Source: Solen grandis
Lineage: Eukaryota; Mollusca; Bivalvia; Adapedonta; Solenidae
Length of the DNA stretch: 64,000 nucleotides
NCBI GenBank assembly: GCA_021229015.1
Contig: CM037781.1
Location: 64,592,839-64,656,838 of the forward strand
Direction: 5' to 3'
Made by a program: the position numbers and the translations under genes
Notes under the pieces: generated by a model
Databases searched by the model: none
Seen by the model: the letters and a program-made list of their open reading frames with translations, nothing else
What the model was told of the DNA's origin: nothing
Shown: positions 56,757 through 64,000 of the stretch, piece after piece
Position numbering within the stretch: the first letter of the stretch is position 1
Layout: the number at the start of each line of letters is the position of its first letter

Positions 56757-57008
56757 GACTTGACTATTTGAGTTTATCGTCGCTTCGACAGCATTTCAGT
56801 CATATAGCGACGTCCAGCTAATTACAGGTGGAGGAAGACCCCGAATGCACGGAGGCATCCGGGTAGAACCACCGATCTACCGCAAGCCAGCTGGAAGGCT
56901 TCCTCACATGAAAATCCGAATGACCATGCCGGGATTCGAACCCCCGCGGTGAGGGGCTGAGTGAGTGTCAAAGTCAGCGACTTTACCCTCTCGGCCACGG
57001 AGGTCCCC
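56757..57008 (-). mobile_element. tRNA-Leu-headed SINE (right arm)
   Basis: Mirror of 31,897-32,153, in intron 1 of P450 gene C. Confidence 0.9.
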
Positions 57009-57351
57009 AAGTAGGATCAAGGTCACCTGGTTTTAATATAATCGAGATTAATAAAACTAGGTAGGAGAAAAGAGATTTGAAAAAGGGGAATAGTGACAAT
57101 TTTTTTTATCCCCATGTTTTTATTTAGGGTTAATTGGACAGATTAATGAAGTAATATGGGTTTTTGTTGTAAATAATATGAACATGTTCTTTTAGATAGT
57201 TACCTAAATGAAGTTGAATCTTGCTTTTTAATTAATCATGTACTTATTTCTAATAAAAATATTAAGATTTTGACCATGTGCATTGTGTTTATGTTTATAA
57301 ATATTATTAAATTTGGATGATATGTTAAGCTATGTACTATATTTTTCGCAG

Positions 57352-57580
57352 GAATTGCAACAAATGTCTATGGCCCCGAATGGAGTTTCCTACGTAGGTT
57401 TACTCTCCAAGTTCTCCGAGATTTTGGAGTGGGTAAAGGTAGCATTGAGGAGAAGATCATGGTAGAGGTAGAAGAGACTGCCAAACATCTTGGTGCATCT
57501 GTTGGAATGCCTGTTGATGTCGGATTGATGATGCAAAATGCTATTGGGAACATCATATATGGCATTAATTTTGGACTAAG
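57352..57580 (+). CDS. Cytochrome P450, CYP2-like, exon 2 (gene C, right arm)
   Basis: 229 bp with acceptor TTTTTCGCAG and donor GGACTAAG before GTAAAC. Two bases complete the Gly codon opened by exon 1, and the trailing AG needs a G-starting exon such as the one at 7,158 in the left contig. Contains WSFLRR (C-helix WxxxR), LRDFGVGKGSIEEKIMVEVE and MQNAIGNIIYGINFG. Exon 3 is not found before 64,000, consistent with the long (about 24 kb) second intron of the left copy. Confidence 0.95.
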
Positions 57581-58879
57581 GTAAACATCAATACAAATCA
57601 AAATATGAAACGATAAATGCTAACAAGCACCATCTCATCGATAGAAATGCGTTACATATTCCATTTTCTTTTGAAATAAATTCCAATACTTAATTCAGCT
57701 GAAAATACACACGCAAGACTTGTATGAAATACATACAAAAGTCAAAGGGAGAAGTGAAATGAATACGTAATCAGGGTAGTTTCTGTATAGGTATTTATAT
57801 AAAATGCATCTTTTAGCGCCCATCGAATTTGGACCGCGGGCGGACGGCTTCCTTCTAAGTTGTCCGCTCTCTGTCTCTAGCAAACAAAATTGTTCATTGG
57901 CACAAATACGAAATATATCAGTTATATTTAAACAGTGCAAATATATGAACAGAAACATTCAGAACTGAATTTTATTGAAATAAATGTTCAATATATGATT
58001 CATCGTATCTATAAATCAACATTTAACGTGATGGTCAATTGGTCATGCTTTTAATGTCTTAATGATAGATTCTTTATATAACTTTCGCCGCTCGTCCTTC
58101 GATGCAATTTTAAAGACCATTAATTACGGCTTTCCACAAACCTGCGGACAACGTTTAGGGCTTGTTATGTTTATTCTTATTAGAGCTTTCTGCCATAGCA
58201 GAAATCCTCTTAGGTTTGTTATGCTTTAGGGCTTTCTGCCTCAAACAAAAACACCTATTGGGTTTGTTATGTTTCTTTTTATTATCATTATTCTACATTT
58301 TTCTTCCTTTTGAGGTTCAAATTAAAACAGGCTGCCGATGAGCCAGCAACATGAAATTTTAACAGTATGCAAAGCGACTGTAGCGCTTTTGATTGCAGCA
58401 GTTTTTTTCCTTCATGATTGTGTCGTCACGTGACGTCAGGGTTAGAAAAGGCTACTAAAGTTTGTACGCGCTCTCTATTTTTTTTTTTTTTTTTTTTAAA
58501 TTGAACCTCGTATGAAAAACTATCGTAGAAAATAAGAATTTCTGGGGAAAAAAATTCCTAGTGCTTCTGCAGTTGGTTCCAGACATTGTTCCAAATTTTA
58601 TTTCAGTTACATTAAATGTATAATGTGTTGCTGTAATGTATTGTAATGCTCTGTGTTCCTTTAAATTCGGCAAGAAAATTAAATGAAAATATATAAATAA
58701 AATACTTGGTAGGAAAGGAACCTTGTATTCGTGTTTTTACGTGTATAGAAGACTAGTGATTCTTCACTCCCTTGTAGGACAAAAAATTCAGAAAATTCCT
58801 GAGGTTCATTTTAAGGAGGGTTCTTGAACAGGTAGCATCATAAAATTGGAATTTTTATAATTAGATTATCATAAATTAA
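57581..58879. repeat. Intronic DNA with hairpin modules (right arm)
   Basis: Mirror of 30,041-31,323. Modules at 58,128-58,300: ACGGCTTTCCACAAACCTGC, GAGCTTTCTGCCATAGCAGA and GGGCTTTCTGCC, each followed by a GGTTTGTTATGTTT-type linker. A T-rich run at 58,480-58,497 differs in length from the left arm. Confidence 0.55.
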
Positions 58880-59430
58880 AGCAGAGGCCTACTTTCTATT
58901 TTCAGAAAGATTTTATTTTAAGTCACGTAGTTATGACGCCATTAAAAGACAAAAAGCAATTTTTTCAAAGGTTTCTCTCGCTTTGAAAACATGAATTTTC
59001 AGTCAATCTTAATGAAAATTAAATTGCACCAATAAAAAAGTAAAAATTTATATTTTCAATTATTTTCAATGACGTCAAATGACGTCAGATATAACGTCAA
59101 CTTCAAAAGTTTGTTCGCACTCTAGAGCCTTCAGTTCTGGTCAAAAAAAGATGTATGTTTGGATGTAGATGTGTACCTTGGCATTCAATTTTCCGAATTC
59201 GAAAAGAGTAGAATTTCATAGCAAACCCAAGTTTTGAATTTTGGTCCTTAAAATATATTTTAATGCTACAAAGCCCCCTAATGAGTAAGAAACTGGGACA
59301 ACATTTTGGTCAACATGACAACATAATATTTCCTAAAGAATTTTCTCTTAAACCACGTGGTCATGACGTCAATAAAACTGTCAAAACCAACCAACATTCA
59401 AAATATTATTTCCAAAGTTGGGTCTTATCA
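58880..59430 (+). repeat. Helitron-like CRE unit (right arm)
   Basis: Mirror of 29,481-30,040; TGACGTCAAATGACGTCAG at about 59,068-59,088 and CCACGTGGTCATGACGTCA at 59,353-59,371. Confidence 0.6.
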
Positions 59431-59941
59431 AAAATTTTGGAAAAAAAAATGGATTATTTTTTAATTTTTAAAAAGGTATTGAATAATACATGAAGTAAAT
59501 TAAACACTTATTGCGATTTTTGAAATTATATATATATATATTCTGCTATTGCGTAAAATCATGATAAAAGTATTCAAGAAAAGGACGAAAACGCCATGAT
59601 AATTTATTTTTCGCAAAATATTATCCAACTATACAAAATTAATGAAACGTTCGATTAATCGTTCTTTTGCTACCGCTAAATAACACGGAAATTTCATTCT
59701 GGCGCGCACTCCGAGAATTCGCGCCGATAATATACGATATTTCGCCGAGTAGCGTATCTCTTGGTTTAGGTCTATGAAATTATTAACCAAAACTTAGCCA
59801 AACAATTCTATATATTAAACAGAAACAGGAGAGAGGAGAAACACATTTGTTATATCCTTTAATTTTATTTTTTTTTAATTTATTTTACTTACTTTTAGTT
59901 AAAATGTGTCAATTTAAACTATGCTCATAAACATACTGTCT

Positions 59942-60802
59942 TTAGCTCACCTGAGCACAACGTGCTCAAGGTGAGCTTTTGTGATCGCCCTTCGTCCGGC
60001 GTCCGTCGTGCGTCGTGCGTCGTCAACAATTTGACCTTGTTAACACTCTAGATGTCATATTTTTTTGCCAATCTATATGAAGCTTGGTCAGAATGTTTGT
60101 CTCCATAAAATCTTGGACAAGTTCAATTTGGGTCATGTGGGGTCAAAAAGTAGGTCATGAGGTCAAATCTTAGTAAAACCTTGTTAACACTCTAGAGGCC
60201 ACATTTTTGGCCCAATCTTTATGAAACTTGGTCAGAATGTTTGTCTCCATAAATTATTGGACAAGTTCAATTTGGGTCATGTGGGGTCAAAAAGTAGGTC
60301 ATGAGGTCAAATCTTAGAAAAACATTGTTAACACTCTAGAGGCCACATTTTTGGCCCAATCTTTATGAAACTTGGTCAGAATGTTTGTTTCCATAAAATC
60401 TTGGACAAGTTCGAATTTGGGTCATGCGGGGTCAAAAAGTAGGTCATGAGGTCAAATCTTAGAAAAATCTTGTTAACACTCTAGAGGCCACATTTTTGGC
60501 CCAATCTTTATGAAACCTGGTCAGAATGTTTGTCTCCATAAAATCTTGGACAAGTTCGAATTTGGGTCATGCGGGGTCAAAAAGTAGGTCATGAGGTCAA
60601 ATCTTAGAAAAATCTTGTTAACACTCTAGAGGCCACATTTTTGGCCCAATCTTTATGAAACTTGGTCGGAATGTCTGTTTCCATAAATATTGGTCAAGCT
60701 CGTGGGTCATGTGATGTCAAAAAGTAGGTCAATATGAAAAATCCAACATATGTTGCTCATTTATAATCAGGTGAGCGATTCAGGGCCATCATGGCCCTCT
60801 TG
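59942..60802 (-). mobile_element. Palindrome-ended element with 145-bp tandem core, 5 units (right arm)
   Basis: Same element as 27,897-28,893 but with five GTCAAAAAGTAGGTC-marked units instead of six. Confidence 0.75.
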
Positions 60803-62579
60803 TTTTTAAAACGAATACTGCCTGTAGCATATTGCACTTACTATCATGGTGGTGCTTTGAAACTTACAGCATTTTATTGTTGTATAAATATGTAAATGGC
60901 GTTTAGAATTTAATAATCAGTAAGCGAAGCATGCACCTGAAAATTTACTTTAGTTTATGAGTCTAGATTACTTAAATAGCTTACCAAAATATAGAAATAA
61001 AAAACTGTTTCTAAAAGTAAAAACAGAAAGAAAAAGGTTGTTCTACTGAGATTCGAATTCACAACCCTCAGTTTCAAGGCAGTTTTGCAGCAGTTTTAGC
61101 CAATTCATTAATATACACGCATGTGTACTCCAATTTCAGGTAATGCCCCGTAAAACAGTGGCCTAGTATACATCTGCTTAGTATACTGAAACATGTTAAA
61201 TTGTAGATTCGGTTTGTAGGCATATACGTCAATTGTATAATCATTGTATAGGCACTGAGCAAATGAATCGGTGCGTGCAACTACTAGAGTAATTTGATGC
61301 GTCAGATAAGCAAGATATGGACAGACGACAATTAACTTTGCAAAGCTAGACGGCAGACAGTTACGAATATTATTCATATCGTTTTATATGTCATCTATAT
61401 TATATCCCGTATGTTGTGCATTTTGCATTAACGATTTCACAGGTGGGTACATTGAAGACGGGGCAAAGTATTCACATAATGTATGTATATTTGTAATCTC
61501 CAGGGACTTTAATGGAGACAATGTTACAAAAAGGAACAGAGGCATCATCGATAAGGATACAAACGAATTATGCAATCCATTTCAAATTATGCACGAACAA
61601 GCATTTGCGGCGTGTAAGGACACATAAATAGAAATGACAGAAAACGCATCTATACCCGAGCATTTCAGTATGACATGACATAATATACCCTTACTATTCT
61701 ATAAAATGAATATAAAGTAATGTCGGAGGTATCATTTACTTTAACATGTAAACTTATTTAGTTTATGTCGATCTGGAAACAAGTTCTTACAACTTATTCA
61801 ACTCTCGATAGTTCCTGGGTTGGACTAGTACTTTGTAATTCGAAAGAAACCACAACCTTCATTTCCTCATTCGGGTACGTTACCATTGACCACTGCATCC
61901 ACTTTTAGTACACTTATGGAACAAAACGCAATATATAAATAAAATAAACTATTTTCCCCAAAGTTTAAAAAAAAAAAACAATTATTTTCAAAGATAAAAT
62001 TTTAAAAACTTGGATTAAAAACTAGTTGTAAGGTTTGGTCATTATTATCATGAGTGTAATATTCAAATCCAGTCCAACGTAAAATATATAACTTAAACTG
62101 AATAGGAAATTTAGATGAGCATGCAATACATAGGGCTTATCTTGATATGCATTACGATCTCAGGATATTAATCCTTTTTTGGGCAATGAAGAAGTGAAAC
62201 ACATTAAAAAAAGGCAAAGACAAGATGTGAGGAATTTGAAGACCTTTCTAACGGTACCTAGCTTTTTAAAATTGGACATCATATACGGATGTTACATGAA
62301 AAATTATAAATACAAGAATAATTTATTTCAACCGTTCTATTATGCACTTCTGCAGGTGGTCTAAATTATTTAATTGTTAGTAAGAACATTTATTTACAGC
62401 TAAATACAATGCCGTTTTAATGGTATGCAGATTTTAATCATCGGAACATTAATTACAAAGTCATGGTCGGAATTGACATGAACATCTTTTTGCCTATTTT
62501 TGCTGGGTTTTTTTTTTGTTGTTGTTGTTGTTGTTGTTGTTGTTTGTTTTTGTTTTTGTTTTTTTTTGAGGATGAAATG
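60803..62579. other. No gene recognised (right arm)
   Basis: Mirror of 26,301-27,896 with an insertion of about 120 bp near 62,150-62,270 and a GTT/T-rich tract at 62,510-62,570. Confidence 0.45.
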
Positions 62580-63312
62580 TCTATATCTCAAAAGCCGTTA
62601 CAGATAGGTCTAAACATGAAGTATGTAAAGTGTTGAACATTAGAACGTCATTTGACGTCATATGACGTCATAAGGTCAAAAAGAATTTTGTATTTCTACC
62701 GATAAATTTCTATATGTTACAAAGGTCCCAGACCATGAAATTAAGGCTTATATTTCAGATATGAATTTTCCATTTCAATGATTTTCATATGCCTATGACG
62801 TCTATTGACATAAAACTTGATGTTTAGAAAAGATTGTACGTGCTCTGCAGCCATTATTTTTGAACCGATTTTCATCAAAATTTCACAGATTGTGCATTTT
62901 ACGTTCGAGTTGTGCAGCTTGGTGTCCGTTTTCCCAAATTCGAAAAGGCAAAGGTTCTATGGTGAATCCAAGATTCAAACCATCGACGTCAAATTTCAAA
63001 TACCTATATTATCGCTTCCAGATCAGTTAGAAAACTGATTTTGGGACTGAATATAAATCTCTAGAACTTCTTTACATTCTGAATGGTAGAACGTCATTTG
63101 ACGTTTTGTGACGTCATATGGCCAAAGTACATTTTTAAATTGAAATTGAACGAATTCTAAGGCCTGTAGGCCTTATTCTTTGTTCAATTTGCATGAAAAT
63201 TTTACTGAAGTTGCAACAGTAGATTCTTCGGAGCAATGTGACTTCCGTTTCTGGCTTTTGGTGTTTGACAAAGGTAGCAGAAAGTCCTATCATTCGTATC
63301 AACGAATGGCAT
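62580..63312 (+). repeat. Hairpin module with CRE octamers (right arm)
   Basis: Mirror of 25,568-26,300: ATTTGACGTCATATGACGTC (62,650-62,670), AAGGCCTGTAGGCCTT palindrome (about 63,160) and the CAGAAAGTCCTAT / CATTCGTATCAACGAATG hairpin at 63,280-63,309. Confidence 0.6.
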
Positions 63313-64000
63313 CTAGTTATTATTATTATTCTTTTTCTTCCAACAAAATTCAAGAGTTAATTTCATTATGTTGTAAATGTCCAAACAGCATGAAAATTAA
63401 ATTTCCGCGACAAAAATGTTAAATTTTTTAATTTAATCATTTGCAAATTTCAATAACGTCAAATGACGTCAGATTTGACGTCAGATTTAATATTTGTTCC
63501 CGCTCCATAGCCTTTGATTTTTGTCGTAATATCTTGATATTTTCACAGAAGATGTATGTTAGGATGTAGATATGCACCATGGCATTCAAATTTCCAAATT
63601 CGAAAAAATTAAGATTTCATGGCAAAACCAAGTTTCTAACTTTGGTCCTAAAAATATATTTTAATGTTACAAAGCCACCTGGTGCGTTAGAAGCATGAAA
63701 ATTGGACAGCATATCGGCCCAGAGGTCTACCTTCTATTTCTTCAAGGCTTTTCTCTTAAGTTACGGGATAATGATGTCATAAAAAAGACAAAAGACATAT
63801 TTTGAATTTTTTCCTCTGGCATCATGACTTTTGTCTGAATCTTTTTGAAAATTAATTTGCTGCAATTAAAAAGTTCAAATTTATAAATTAAATTATTTTT
63901 AATTTTCAATGGCGTCAAATTTGACGTCAGCTCTAAAACTTTGTTCGCGCTCTAGAGTCTTTAATTCTGGTCAGATTGTCATATTTTCACAGAAAATATA
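63313..64000 (+). mobile_element. Helitron-like CRE-rich repeat (right arm, cut by window end)
   Basis: CTAG at 63,313-63,316 followed by TTATTATTATTATTCTTT, then a unit with TGACGTCAGATTTGACGTCA near 63,463-63,483 and the start of a second at 63,905-63,960 (TTGTTCGCGCTCTAGAGTC). Confidence 0.6.

Larger units (their letters stand above)
55868..64000 (-). repeat. Right arm of the large inverted duplication (continues off the window)
   Basis: Reverse complement of 24,970-33,042, with the same order of features: SINE, CYP2 exon 2, hairpin modules, CRE unit, palindrome-ended tandem element, unique block, CRE modules. Homology is still present at the last base. Confidence 0.93.

Overview
The window is eukaryotic, AT-rich, intron-containing and dominated by repeats. 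I read it as a mollusc, most likely a marine bivalve. The grounds are many copies of a tRNA-Leu-headed SINE of the type described in bivalves, a tandem-repeat 'core' element bounded by short palindromes, decayed DNA transposons, and CYP2-like cytochrome P450 exons with GT-AG introns. This assignment is inference. A run of exactly 100 N (47,383-47,482) marks a scaffold join, so the window is two contigs, 1-47,382 and 47,483-64,000.

Layout. 0.8-7.2 kb: first exon of one CYP2-like gene and exons 3-4 of another, both on the minus strand, separated by a 3.3 kb fold-back element carrying a mariner. 8.2-12 kb: a palindromic element, a SINE, a Tc1/mariner relic and a Helitron-like repeat. 13.8-16.3 kb: a six-exon minus-strand gene joining a tyrosine-recombinase-like domain to a Myb/SANT-like tail. 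17-24.5 kb: SINEs, a GC-rich hairpin cluster and palindromic repeats. 25-33 kb: left arm of a large inverted duplication containing CYP2 exon 2 (minus). 33-47.4 kb: repeats, hairpins, a TIR element and a head-to-tail dimer of the Helitron-like element. 47.5-53 kb: a LINE endonuclease fragment, then two convergent decayed genes, one SWIM zinc-finger and one THAP-DDE transposase. 53.8-57.6 kb: CYP2 exons 1 and 2 (plus). 55.9-64 kb: right arm of the inverted duplication, cut by the window end.

The host genes are CYP2-family P450s. The two exon 2 copies differ at 3 of 229 bases by my count. The left copy has exons 2, 3 and 4 in compatible splice phases but no exon 1 in this window; the right copy has exons 1 and 2 and runs off the end. 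The inverted pair is either a young segmental duplication or two haplotypes of one locus scaffolded in opposite orientation. The N gap between them makes the second reading serious.

The most interesting non-host material is (i) a Helitron-like, hairpin-ended repeat packed with TGACGTCA octamers and CACGTG boxes, (ii) the convergent SWIM / THAP-DDE pair, probably one decayed two-gene transposon, and (iii) the recombinase-Myb gene. I see no functional tRNA or rRNA gene and no CRISPR array.
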